NCBI GenBank assembly: GCA_051016205.1 | Contig: CP136534.1 | Span: forward strand, 5,518,001-5,582,000 | Origin: Acuticoccus sp051016205 | GTDB taxonomy: Bacteria > Pseudomonadota > Alphaproteobacteria > Rhizobiales > Amorphaceae | DNA: 64,000 nt | Direction: 5' to 3' | Shown: positions 1 to 8,299 of the stretch, one piece after another | Position numbering within the stretch: position 1 is the stretch's first letter | How the letters are laid out: the number at the start of each line of letters is the position of its first letter | Notes under the pieces: generated by a model | Told to the model about the DNA's origin: nothing | What the model saw: only the letters and a program-made list of their open reading frames with translations | The model's database searches: none | Translations under genes and position numbers: made by a program

Positions 1-32
1 CGCCTTTCGCAGTGCGCGGCAATGGGAGGTAA

Positions 33-1895
33 ATGGGCTTGGGCCGGACCCGCGCGACACAACCTTCCACCGACATTTTCATCAATGCCCTGCTCACCGA
101 AAGGGCATGGGCCGGCAATCCGAGCGTCGGCTTCGTCCAGAAGGCGGGCAAGATCAAAGGCTATGATGGCGCCACCGGTCTTGCCCCCCTCCCCGACGCG
201 CTGGAAAAAGCGGTGAGCGATGCGCTTGCGCAGGTGGAAAGCTTCACCAAGCTCTCCTTTGCCATGCGCCCTGACACCAAGGCACTGGATGCCGACATCC
301 GCGTGTTTTTTGCGCAGGAGCTGGACCCGTCAGGCGCAGCCCCCATTCGCCTTGGCGCCTACGCATTCCTGCCGTCTGAGCGTGCAGCAGGGGGTGACAT
401 GTGGTTCGGCGCCGATCCGGCCGCCGCGCTGCAGAAGGGCCAGGCGGGGTTTCGCGCCGTGCTGCACGAGGTGGGCCACGCCCTTGGGCTGAAACACACT
501 GACATCCCAGGCCCCTACGCCACCCTACCGGCCCATTTGGACGGTGTGGAACACTCCGTCATGTCAACGCGCGATTATCCTGGCGCGCCGGCAGGCGTGG
601 GTCTTGGCGCCGAGCCCCTTGGCCACGCACAGACCTTCATGGTGCGCGACATTGCCGCCCTCCAACACCTTTACGGCGCGAACTACGCCGACAAGGGCGA
701 TGACACCTATCGCTTCGATCCCAAAGTCCGCGTCCTGTTGAAGACCATCTGGGATGGCGGCGGGCACGACGTTTACGACTTCAGCCTCTACATCGCCCCC
801 CTCGCCATCGACCTGACGCCCGGCGGCTTCACCACCACCGGCCAGGAACCGCGCCTCAACTGGACGGCGGAATTGGGCGGTAGCGAAGGTCCCGTCTTCG
901 CCGCAGGCGCCGTCCACAATGCCGGCCTTTACAAAGGCAGCTGGCGCTCTGGGATCGAGGATGCCATCGGCGGGGCGGGCGACGACGCCATCACCGGCAA
1001 CCGGCTCGCAAACCGGCTCGACGGCGGGCGTGGCGAGGACACCATCAATGGCGGTGAGGGACGCGACGTTCTGATCGGCGGTCACGGCAACGACAGCCTT
1101 TCGGGCCATGCGGGCGACGACAGACTTTACGGCGAGGATGGCGGCGACATCCTCCTTGCCGGCGCAGGCAAAGACCGCCTCGACGGTGGCAAGGGTGCAG
1201 ACACCCTCAACGGTGAGGAGGGCAATGACAAACTCTTCGGCCGCGAGGGTGAGGACGTCCTCTTCGGCGGCCAAGGCGATGACCTTGTGATGGGCGGCAC
1301 CGGCTCAGACAGGCTGCACGACGGCGGTGGCGATGACACACTGTTGGGCGGTTCGGGCCACGATCGCATGGTGGGCGGTGGCGGGGACGATGTTCTCAAA
1401 GGCGGCAGCGGCCGCGACCGCCTTGTCGGGGAGGACGGCGCCGACCGCCTGTTCGGCGAAGCAGGCGAGGACAAGCTTGAGGGCCAGTCAGGCACCGACT
1501 GGCTGGCCGCAGGCGAGGGCCACGACCGTCTTTATGGCGGCGCCGGCAGCGACACCCTTCTCGGCCAAGGGGGCGACGATCGCCTGTTCGGCGGCACTGG
1601 GGTGGACGAACTCATTGGCGGCACAGGCCATGACACGCTGGATGGGGGCACAGGCGCTGACATTCTCACAGGCGCTGCAGGCCGCGACGTCTTCGTGATC
1701 GGCCCGCAAGATGGCGACACCATCACCGATTTCACCCCCGGCAGCGACCTGTTGGATGTGGTCGACCCAAGTGCAGCATTCCTGGGTGCCCAGCAGGACG
1801 GGCAACACACTGACGTGCCCGTGGGTGCCGCAGGAGAGATGGTCCGCCTCCTGTTTATCACCCTCAGCCAGTTGGACAGCCTGGACTTTGTCTAG
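33..1895 (+). CDS. Serralysin-like RTX metalloprotease (peptidase M10)
   Basis: Predicted secreted zinc endopeptidase of 620 aa. The zinc site HEVGHALGLKHTD lies at residues 145-157 (His145, Glu146, His149, His155) and the Met-turn SVMS follows at about 175-178. From about residue 310 to 555 the protein is almost entirely glycine/aspartate nonapeptide repeats (GGxGxDxLx), the calcium-binding RTX beta-roll. It ends in LDFV, resembling the Asp plus hydrophobic tail of type I secretion substrates, and has no N-terminal signal peptide. No HlyB/HlyD/TolC genes lie in the window, so the exporter must be elsewhere. An in-frame TAA sits directly upstream of the ATG, and GGAGG at 25-29 is closer to the start than usual. 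The gene converges with the cyclase gene, 10 bp away. Confidence 0.88.
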   Translation: MGLGRTRATQPSTDIFINALLTERAWAGNPSVGFVQKAGKIKGYDGATGLAPLPDALEKAVSDALAQVESFTKLSFAMRPDTKALDADIRVFFAQELDPSGAAPIRLGAYAFLPSERAAGGDMWFGADPAAALQKGQAGFRAVLHEVGHALGLKHTDIPGPYATLPAHLDGVEHSVMSTRDYPGAPAGVGLGAEPLGHAQTFMVRDIAALQHLYGANYADKGDDTYRFDPKVRVLLKTIWDGGGHDVYDFSLYIAPLAIDLTPGGFTTTGQEPRLNWTAELGGSEGPVFAAGAVHNAGLYKGSWRSGIEDAIGGAGDDAITGNRLANRLDGGRGEDTINGGEGRDVLIGGHGNDSLSGHAGDDRLYGEDGGDILLAGAGKDRLDGGKGADTLNGEEGNDKLFGREGEDVLFGGQGDDLVMGGTGSDRLHDGGGDDTLLGGSGHDRMVGGGGDDVLKGGSGRDRLVGEDGADRLFGEAGEDKLEGQSGTDWLAAGEGHDRLYGGAGSDTLLGQGGDDRLFGGTGVDELIGGTGHDTLDGGTGADILTGAAGRDVFVIGPQDGDTITDFTPGSDLLDVVDPSAAFLGAQQDGQHTDVPVGAAGEMVRLLFITLSQLDSLDFV

Positions 1896-1905
1896 CGCGA
1901 CCCTG

Positions 1906-3351
1906 TCAGGTGGTGGCCGACCACACAGCCACAGGCTCGTGGAAGCCGCGCACCTCATGATGGCCGACGAAGGACAGATCCTCCGACACGGCCACCGAGA
2001 TCCCCTGGTCCACAAGGATGGCATGGTCGATGGTCTTGGCGAGCGTCTCCAGGCGGGACGCGCGGTTCACCGTGTCGCCGTAGACCGTAAAGGCCTGCCT
2101 TTCGTTCGAGCCGACACTGCCGGCCGCAAGGGGCCCCGCAGCAACGCCGACACGCACGGGAAAGCCATGCTCCGCGCCGCAATCCACCAGGCGTCGCGCG
2201 GCAGCGAGGGCGGCCTGTTCGGGCGCATCGATATCGATGGGGGTGTTGAATGTTGCAAGCAACCCATCACCGGTAAAGGTGATGACCACGCCGTCAAAGT
2301 CGCTCACGCATTCGGCGCAGCGGGCCAGGAAATGGTTGAGCTCGGCAATCACCGCCCCAGGGTCCCGCCCTTCGGCAAATTGTGTGAAGTCGCGAATGTC
2401 CATCACCAGAACGGCCGCGTGGCGCACCTGGGGGGCAAGGCCGGCGGGGTTATCGATCAACCGTTTGGCAATGGCAGATGGCACAAAACGGCCCAGTTGC
2501 GCGGTGATGGTGGCCCGGGCTGCCCGCTCCTCCTCCCGCGCCGCTTCCGCCCTGATCTGCGCAAAGAAGAGCTGGCGCGCGCGCGCCACAGCCACCGCCA
2601 GAACAAGGGCGGAGACGAGGATGGCAATGCTCTCCTGCATACGGCTGCCAAAGCCGATAAAGTTGGGCGACAAGAACACCGCGTCATAAACGTCCCGCGG
2701 TGCGGCAACAGGCAGGTCCGACCAAGAGATGGTCTCCTCCATCCCCGACACGACAAACACGAACGCCGACCACCAGGCCACAACGGCCACCACCCCTGCC
2801 CACAACACAATACGCGGCGACAAGGACAAGGCACTAAGGGCGATAAACGGCAACAGCATATAAATGCCATTGGTGCGAAAGGCGTAGATCTGCGGCACTT
2901 CCCCACTGCGGCTGACGGGAGCGAAGGCGAACAGAGCGCAGATGGCCAATAGGTCGATGGCGGTGGCGGCATAAGCAAACCAGCGGCGGTGAAAGCGCGT
3001 GCCAACGGCAATGAAGTGAAACACCCCGAGCGCCGTCAGCGCCACCAGCGCCAGGACGCCCCAGGGGGTCGGCGTCCGGCCGCTCAGATACATGATGATG
3101 ATGTACCACAGCAGCGCCACGCCGAAGGCCATCGTGCGGCACAAGATCGCCAACTGTTCGCCCCGACGCTCCGCACGGGACAAACGCAGCATGGCCGCAG
3201 GCGTCACGGGCACCTTCGACGGGCGCACCATGCGCACCACCTGGGCGAACAAGCGACCCACATTGCGCGGCCGCCAAAGCGGCAGCCAGCGCCTGCGCGG
3301 CAACGGCTCCAGCTCGGTTTTTTCCTGGACGTGTGGGCGCGCCTGGTTCAT
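1906..3351 (-). CDS. Membrane-anchored class III adenylate/guanylate cyclase
   Basis: About 481 aa. The N-terminal half (about residues 70-290) holds some six hydrophobic segments. The C-terminal part from about residue 318 is a class III nucleotide cyclase catalytic domain: VMDIRDFTQF with the first metal Asp, FTGDGLLATF with the second, and VYGDTVNRASRLE. It should make cAMP (or cGMP) from NTP at the inner membrane face, the membrane domain being the likely sensor. The reading frame runs on to 3999 over the divergent racemase-family gene, so I chose the ATG at 3349-3351 (MNQARP), which leaves a short divergent promoter gap. The purine specificity is not certain from sequence. Confidence 0.85.
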   Translation of the reverse strand: MNQARPHVQEKTELEPLPRRRWLPLWRPRNVGRLFAQVVRMVRPSKVPVTPAAMLRLSRAERRGEQLAILCRTMAFGVALLWYIIIMYLSGRTPTPWGVLALVALTALGVFHFIAVGTRFHRRWFAYAATAIDLLAICALFAFAPVSRSGEVPQIYAFRTNGIYMLLPFIALSALSLSPRIVLWAGVVAVVAWWSAFVFVVSGMEETISWSDLPVAAPRDVYDAVFLSPNFIGFGSRMQESIAILVSALVLAVAVARARQLFFAQIRAEAAREEERAARATITAQLGRFVPSAIAKRLIDNPAGLAPQVRHAAVLVMDIRDFTQFAEGRDPGAVIAELNHFLARCAECVSDFDGVVITFTGDGLLATFNTPIDIDAPEQAALAAARRLVDCGAEHGFPVRVGVAAGPLAAGSVGSNERQAFTVYGDTVNRASRLETLAKTIDHAILVDQGISVAVSEDLSFVGHHEVRGFHEPVAVWSATT

Positions 3352-3387
3352 CACGCGACACACCTCCACCAAAACGCCCGTTGAGAC

Positions 3388-4548
3388 ATGCGCATCACCG
3401 CCGTCCGCAGCCACCTTCTGCGCTACGATTTGCCGGAAGAGCTCGGCTACTCCCAACAATACTACACAACACGGAGCGCTCATCTGGTGGAAGTGGCCAC
3501 CGATGAGGGCCTGACCGGCTGGGGCGAGTGCTTTGGCCCAGGACCGGTGGCCCGCGCGAACGCAACCATCGTGGAGGAGGTGATCGCCCCGCTTGTCGTG
3601 GGACGCAACCCACTTCACCGCGAAGTGCTGTGGCATGATGTCTACAATCGCCTGCGCGACCACGGCCAAAAGGGCATGCCCATCCAAGCGTTGTCGGGCG
3701 TTGACATTGCCCTGTGGGACCTGGCGGGCAAGATCCACGGCGTCCCCATCGCCACCCTTCTGGGCGGCCCGTTCAGGGACGACATTCCCGTATACGGCTA
3801 CGGCATGATGCTGAAGCGCCGCGACAATTTGGCAGATGCCTTTGCCGAAGAGGCCCGCACGCTCGAAGCGAGTGGCTTCAAGGCCCTGAAGATGAAGGTG
3901 GGCCTTGGCCCCGCCACCGACATTGGCCTTGTGGAGGCCGTCCGCCACGCCCTTGCTGAGGAAACGCGCCTGATGGTGGACGCCAACCACGCTTACCACA
4001 CCGCCGATGCGTTCGCCGTCGGCCGCGCGCTGGAGCGGCTTGGCGTCTACTGGTTCGAGGAACCTGTGGCGCCTGAAGACCTTGATGGGTATCGCGAGCT
4101 GCGCGCCGGCCTTTCGGTGAACATTTCAGGCGGCGAGGCGGAGTTCACCCGCTGGGGCTGGCGCCATCTTCTGGAGCGGCGGTGCCTCGACATTGCCCAG
4201 CCCGAGGTGTGCGCGTTGGGCGGCATCAGCGAGTATCAAAAGGTCCTCGCCCTTGCCCACACCCACTTCACGCCCGTGGTGAACCATGTGTGGGGCTCTG
4301 CGGTCTCGGTCGCGGTCAACATGCAGCTTCTGGCCGCAATGCCTCCTCTGCCAGGTGCCATGCACCCGGACGAACCGATGCTGGAGTTCGACACCACCCA
4401 CAACGCCTTCCGCGACGACCTTGCCACGGAGCCCCTCGCAATCGCCCAGCAGGTGGCCAAGGGCGGCCGCGCCAAAGTGCCGACAGCACCGGGCCACGGT
4501 GTTACGCCCGATCCCGACACTCTCGCCCGCTACACCGTCCCACGATAG
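3388..4548 (+). CDS. Mandelate racemase / muconate lactonizing enzyme family protein
   Basis: 386 aa, enolase superfamily. An N-terminal capping domain (about 1-130) precedes the TIM barrel. Visible active-site elements are the KxK pair in LKMKVG (Lys168, Lys170), metal ligands Asp198 (MVDANH), Glu224 (FEEP) and Glu250 (GGEAEF), and His300 in VVNHVWGSAV. Both a Lys-type and a His-type base are therefore present, as in mandelate-racemase-like acid-sugar dehydratases and racemases. The substrate cannot be read from sequence. It is transcribed divergently from the cyclase and stands alone. No strong ribosome site precedes the ATG. A palindromic repeat begins 10 bp after its stop. Confidence 0.85.
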   Translation: MRITAVRSHLLRYDLPEELGYSQQYYTTRSAHLVEVATDEGLTGWGECFGPGPVARANATIVEEVIAPLVVGRNPLHREVLWHDVYNRLRDHGQKGMPIQALSGVDIALWDLAGKIHGVPIATLLGGPFRDDIPVYGYGMMLKRRDNLADAFAEEARTLEASGFKALKMKVGLGPATDIGLVEAVRHALAEETRLMVDANHAYHTADAFAVGRALERLGVYWFEEPVAPEDLDGYRELRAGLSVNISGGEAEFTRWGWRHLLERRCLDIAQPEVCALGGISEYQKVLALAHTHFTPVVNHVWGSAVSVAVNMQLLAAMPPLPGAMHPDEPMLEFDTTHNAFRDDLATEPLAIAQQVAKGGRAKVPTAPGHGVTPDPDTLARYTVPR

Positions 4549-4558
4549 CGGTTGAGGC

Positions 4559-4663
4559 CAGGGCATCCGGCGTCCATACGCACGCAGACAAGATGCTCTA
4601 CTCCTCCGAAATAGTGCGGTTTTCTTGCGATCTGATGTTTCCATCTGACCGCAAGCCGCTCTA
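4559..4663 (-). repeat. Dispersed 105-bp double-palindrome element, copy 1
   Basis: Matches 17571-17675 in the opposite orientation with about a dozen mismatches over 105 bp. Both share the blocks GCGTCCATACG, AGATGCTCTACTCC, CGGTTTTCTTGCGAT and TTTCCATCTGACCGCAA, and end in TAGAGC-like hexamers. The right end (GCTCTA, 4658-4663) contains the TAG stop of mepA. This copy is decayed at the left arm (CAGGGCATCC instead of TAGAGCATCC), so its outer hairpin is imperfect. It lies between the convergent racemase-family gene and mepA. Confidence 0.85.
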
Positions 4664-5623
4664 CCGCAAGACAAGACGGCGGCAGACCGCCGGCATGTCG
4701 GCCACCGTCATGGGCGGCCGGGGTTTGGCGCCAGGCTTCGGCTGATAGGGCGCCGGGGTGAACCAGTAGTCGAGCGGCGCACCGCAGCCATCGCCAGCCG
4801 GAGGCGGCCTTTGCCCTCGGCAACCGCGCGACCCCGACGGACAGCCAAGCCGCACGTGGAAATGCTTATAGTGACCGTACCAGGGCCGCACCTTGCGCAG
4901 CCATCGTCTGTCGCCGTCTTCCCAATTGCACAGGGACCGCTTGATGATGGGATGAACGAAAATGCGCTGCACACGCCTGTCCTGTGCCGCTCGCCGTACG
5001 ACCTTGGCGAAGGGGACGGTGAAGCGATCGGGGTCGATGTTGTCGCCCGCCTCGTTCAGCATCGAGGTAAAGGGAAGCGTTTCGCGCGCGTCCTCGGTCA
5101 GACGGTCGGCAGGCATCTCGGTGAACCAGATATCAACGTCCAGGCCGAGCTGATGGCTTGAATGACCGAAGGGCATGGGCCCGCCCCGCGGCTGGCTGAT
5201 ATCACCGATCAAAAGCCCCCGCAGACCGAGCGCCGGGGCATCGGCGGCAAGCGCCTCCACAAAGTCGATCGCTTCAGGATGACCCCACCGGCGGTTGCGC
5301 GACAGGCGCATCGCCTGCCATTGCGGCCCATCGGCAGCCAACTGCACGGCCCCTGTCATGCACCCTTTGGCATAACCCCCGAACACTCTCGGCGCGCCGG
5401 GTGCGGGCCGCTCCACCATCCCAAACCGCCATTTGGCAAGGTGCAAGGGAATGGGTGGACCAACGAACGTGCGTGCCGCCATAGCCGCATCGCGCGTCGA
5501 CGGCACAGGCACTTGCGCCCCCACCCCGCCACCCAGACCGATGAGCACTGTGCCAACGATCGCCAACCGGACGCACGCCCATCTGACGGCCAACGGCACA
5601 GGTCTTGGCGGCAGGCGCGCCAT
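4661..5623 (-). CDS. mepA: Penicillin-insensitive murein endopeptidase MepA
   Basis: 320 aa. A long signal peptide (Arg-rich start, then a hydrophobic run up to GVGAQ at about residue 36) directs it to the periplasm. LAS-type metallopeptidase motifs are present: GHSSHQLGLDVDIWF holds metal ligands His and Asp, and YGHYKHFHVRLGCP holds the HxH. The family cleaves D-Ala-meso-DAP crosslinks in peptidoglycan. The start overlaps the stop of the upstream esterase gene by one base (TGATG), so it is translationally coupled to it. The stop TAG lies inside the terminal TAGAGC of the palindromic repeat, so the C-terminus may have been reshaped by that element. The C-terminal tail after the catalytic core (proline-rich, four Cys) is family-typical in part. 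Confidence 0.92.
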   Translation of the reverse strand: MARLPPRPVPLAVRWACVRLAIVGTVLIGLGGGVGAQVPVPSTRDAAMAARTFVGPPIPLHLAKWRFGMVERPAPGAPRVFGGYAKGCMTGAVQLAADGPQWQAMRLSRNRRWGHPEAIDFVEALAADAPALGLRGLLIGDISQPRGGPMPFGHSSHQLGLDVDIWFTEMPADRLTEDARETLPFTSMLNEAGDNIDPDRFTVPFAKVVRRAAQDRRVQRIFVHPIIKRSLCNWEDGDRRWLRKVRPWYGHYKHFHVRLGCPSGSRGCRGQRPPPAGDGCGAPLDYWFTPAPYQPKPGAKPRPPMTVADMPAVCRRLVLR

Positions 5624-6444
5624 CAATCCCCGGCGACGAACGTGCGATAGGCCCAGGCAACCCAGTCCGCGTCCACCACATGCCCGCCGTCGTGGAGGCA
5701 CAACATGAGGTGAGCGCCTGACGGGGCGGACGCGCCTTCGCAATCCATCCCGAGTGGGTCGGTAGCAACGCTCGTGGTCCCATCGTATCCACCGTCGCGG
5801 CCATACCGCGCGAGGGCGGTGCGCGCATTGCCCTGGTGAACGTCGGCGATGGGCCGCCCTTCGATGGGCACCACCTGGTCCGTCCTGCCGTTGATGTGGA
5901 CAAGATCCACCGCCTCCACATCGCAGCGTTCGGGTATCGGCGCCCAGAAGGTGCCCGCGATGGGCAGGAACGCTGCAAAACTCTGCGAACGGTGGCAGGC
6001 CAACGTCCACGTCATCATCCCGCCAGCGGAAAAACCTGCCGCCATGATCTTGTCGGGGTCGATGGGAAAGCGCGTGGTCGCATCGGCAAGGAGGGCGTCG
6101 AAGTAGACAAGCTCACGCCCATCATCCTGAAAGCCTTTGCGGGGCGCATTGCGGATCAGCCAGTCTTCCCCGCCCGACTTGGGGGCGATGAGGGCAACGC
6201 CCAACTCTTCCGCCATCGCCCGTAACCCTTTGGACGCCATCGTCCCTTTCGCCGTGCCACGGTAGCCGTGCATGAAGATGATGGCCCCCACGGGCGCCTC
6301 CGCCGTCGCGCCGTCAGGCATGGCGATGCGATAGGTGCGCTCGCCAATCACACAATCGCTGTCGGGTCCGCAGGCCGCGGCAGGCACCACACCAAGCCCG
6401 AACACGACAGCGGCGGCCAAGACAGGTCTCGTCAGATGCACCAT
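5623..6444 (-). CDS. Secreted polyhydroxybutyrate depolymerase-like esterase (LpqC/PHB family)
   Basis: 273 aa. The N-terminus MVHLTRPVLAAAVVFGLG...AAACG is a signal peptide. The alpha/beta hydrolase core shows the oxyanion segment IIFMHGYRG and the nucleophile elbow GFSAGGMM (Ser at about 137), with the pair GRTDQVVP and HDGGH giving Asp and His of the triad. This is the PHB depolymerase / feruloyl esterase family of periplasmic or extracellular serine esterases. The true polymer or ester is not deducible. The start ATG was chosen because it gives a complete signal peptide; it lies 4 bp after the DUF2461 gene, and its stop overlaps the mepA start, so the three genes probably form one operon. 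Confidence 0.82.
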   Translation of the reverse strand: MVHLTRPVLAAAVVFGLGVVPAAACGPDSDCVIGERTYRIAMPDGATAEAPVGAIIFMHGYRGTAKGTMASKGLRAMAEELGVALIAPKSGGEDWLIRNAPRKGFQDDGRELVYFDALLADATTRFPIDPDKIMAAGFSAGGMMTWTLACHRSQSFAAFLPIAGTFWAPIPERCDVEAVDLVHINGRTDQVVPIEGRPIADVHQGNARTALARYGRDGGYDGTTSVATDPLGMDCEGASAPSGAHLMLCLHDGGHVVDADWVAWAYRTFVAGD

Positions 6445-6448
6445 AGGG

Positions 6449-7156
6449 TCAGTTGCCTGCCTTGGCAGTCTTTTTCGGCTTGGGGCGTCGCGCCATCCTT
6501 TGGGCCTCATCCATTTCGCTGGCGCCCACATGACGGTCGAGCCAGTCGTTGACTGGCTGTGCCGCCCGCCAGGCATCGAAAACCTTCTTCTGCAGCGCCT
6601 TCGTTCGGCAATCCCCCGGCGGGAACATGGCGCTGGAGATCACCTCCTTCATGCGGATGAGGTCGATGGCAGGGTGGTCCTTCGCAAAACCGCGCGGTGT
6701 TCCTGTCAGCGCCCGCCCGCGCACAGCGACACGCTTGCCCGTTTTGTCCATGGCTTCACGCAAGGCGGCGGCGTTGGCCGGCTCGCCGAGGGCGGCACGG
6801 AAGCGGGCCAGCTGGTCAGGCGTCATCTCATGGTAGCCGGTGCCCACGTGCACACCATCAATGGAGATGGAGGCGTAGAGGGCAGCATCGGTCCCCTCAC
6901 GGCTGTGCACGACGCCGAAGAGGTTTTGCTTGTAAGGAGACTTGTCCTTGGAAAAGCGCACGTCCCTGTGGGGGCGCGACAGTTTGACGGTGCCGCCAAA
7001 GGTTTCGGCAGCCGCATCCATCAGGTTTTGCAGGGGATCGCGGACGTGGGTCTGGAAAGTGGATTTGTTGGCCTCGAACCAGGCTTTTTCGTTGTTCTCG
7101 GCAAGGGCGCTGTAGAAGGCGAATGCCTCGTCCTTGAAGCCGGCGAATGGGGCCAT
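6449..7156 (-). CDS. DUF2461 (TIGR02453) family protein
   Basis: 235 aa, cytoplasmic, no signal. It has the family pattern: FKDEAFAFYSALAENNEKAWFEANK at the N-terminus, then SRPHRDVRFSKDKSPYK and HSREG...ASISIDGVHVGTGYH. Biochemical role of the family is not established. The ATG at 7154-7156 is preceded by AAGGA at good spacing; longer in-frame extensions run into the LivF gene and are rejected. It is first in a probable three-gene unit with the esterase and mepA. The C-terminus is very basic (RRPKPKKTAK). Confidence 0.82.
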   Translation of the reverse strand: MAPFAGFKDEAFAFYSALAENNEKAWFEANKSTFQTHVRDPLQNLMDAAAETFGGTVKLSRPHRDVRFSKDKSPYKQNLFGVVHSREGTDAALYASISIDGVHVGTGYHEMTPDQLARFRAALGEPANAAALREAMDKTGKRVAVRGRALTGTPRGFAKDHPAIDLIRMKEVISSAMFPPGDCRTKALQKKVFDAWRAAQPVNDWLDRHVGASEMDEAQRMARRPKPKKTAKAGN

Positions 7157-7179
7157 GGAGGGTCCTTCCCGCAGCGCGC

Positions 7180-8022
7180 TCAGTTGAGCCAGCGTTTGCG
7201 CCGCTTGTAGTGCTTGACGTTGCGAAAGGACTTTCGCCCATCGCCGGCAACGCCCAAGTAAAACTCCTTCACGTCTTCGTTCTCGCGTAAGGCTTTCGCA
7301 TCGCCGTCCATGACCACGCGACCCGATTCCAGGATGTAGCCGTAGGTGGCGTAGCGCAGCGCAACGTTGGTGTTCTGCTCGGCGAGGAGAATGGAAACGC
7401 CTTCGTTCGCGTTGATTTCCTTCACGATTTCGAAAATCTGCTCCACCAGCTGCGGGGCAAGGCCCATGGAGGGCTCGTCGAGAAGCATCATCTTGGGCCG
7501 GCTCATCATGGCGCGTCCGATGGCGCACATCTGCTGCTCGCCGCCTGAGGTGTAGCCGGCTTGGCTGAACCGTCGTTCCCTGAGCCGCGGGAAGTAGTCG
7601 TAGACCTTTTCAAGGTCGCCCTTGATGGCCGCCCAGCCGTCTTTGCGGGTGTAGGCACCGGTCAAAAGGTTTTCTTCGATGGTGAGGTGGCCGAAGCAGT
7701 GCCGCCCTTCCATCACCTGGATGCAGCCGCGGGTGACGAGGGCATTGGGGCTCATGGCCTGCACCTCCTCCCCGTCGAAGGAAATGCTCCCCTTCGTCAC
7801 ATCGCCGCGCTCGGCGCGCAAAAGGTTGGAGATCGCCTTCAGCGTGGTGGTCTTGCCCGCCCCATTGGCACCGAGGATCGCGACAATCCCACCCTGGGGC
7901 ACCTGAAGGGAGACGCCCTTCAGAACGAGGATGACGTGATCGTAGATGACCTCAATGTTCGACACATCCAGTATGGCCTCGCGCGGGTTAGGCGTGGCGG
8001 ACAGGTGTTCGGTGAGCGTCAT
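7180..8022 (-). CDS. LivF-like branched-chain amino acid/amide ABC transporter ATP-binding protein
   Basis: 280 aa ATPase of the HAAT family. Walker A is GANGAGKTT, the signature is YTSGGEQQM (variant of LSGGQ), Walker B is MMLLDEPSMGLAP, and the switch His has the context LLAEQNT. The C-terminal extension ending in KSFRNVKHYKRRKRWLN goes beyond classical LivF and is seen in a subgroup I recall from Rhizobiales. It would energise uptake of amino acids, urea or amides through LivHM-type permeases. No permease, LivG or binding-protein gene is nearby, so it is an orphan here. Start ATG follows AGGATG. Confidence 0.87.
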   Translation of the reverse strand: MTLTEHLSATPNPREAILDVSNIEVIYDHVILVLKGVSLQVPQGGIVAILGANGAGKTTTLKAISNLLRAERGDVTKGSISFDGEEVQAMSPNALVTRGCIQVMEGRHCFGHLTIEENLLTGAYTRKDGWAAIKGDLEKVYDYFPRLRERRFSQAGYTSGGEQQMCAIGRAMMSRPKMMLLDEPSMGLAPQLVEQIFEIVKEINANEGVSILLAEQNTNVALRYATYGYILESGRVVMDGDAKALRENEDVKEFYLGVAGDGRKSFRNVKHYKRRKRWLN

Positions 8023-8169
8023 GCGTCATCCTCGATCCTTGACCGGCCCACTTTGCCCCGTTCCGCCCCCGCACGCAAAACCCCTTCATTGACGCATCGC
8101 AAGCCGCACGCCACGGGGGCTAAGCGCCTGAGCACAAACCCGCCGCAAGTTTCCCTCACAGTTCCTTTG

Positions 8170-8299
8170 GAGAGGCGAAAGCCTGACGATCCACGAAAGC
8201 CCACTTTTGCGGCCTTTCGCCTTCTTTGGCGCCGAACTGCAGAACACGGAGGTTCGGCAGAGCCGACTGAGGATCCACACCCGCGGCGCGCCGCTCGCC
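8170..8299 (+). repeat. Dispersed gene-3'-end element, copy A
   Basis: Aligns without large gaps over about 110 bp to the reverse complement of 17400-17525 (copy B), and over its core to 27865-27920 (copy C). Core shared by all three: AGCCTGACGATCCAC, then AAAGCCC-like sequence. It starts right after the glycerate kinase stop (both A and B read TGAGGCG at that junction in gene orientation) and lies in the 277-bp gap before the LivF gene. Internal GAAAGCC/GGCCTTTC segments can pair as a hairpin. No convincing gene lies in the gap. Confidence 0.7.

Noticed and set aside
960..1690. Tandem-like GGC-rich DNA repeats resembling a satellite
   Set aside because: They encode the RTX nonapeptides of the protease and are explained by the protein.
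1711..2952. Long plus-strand open frame (413 codons) opposite the cyclase gene
   Set aside because: Antisense shadow of the class III cyclase, which has clear catalytic motifs; no domain in the shadow frame.
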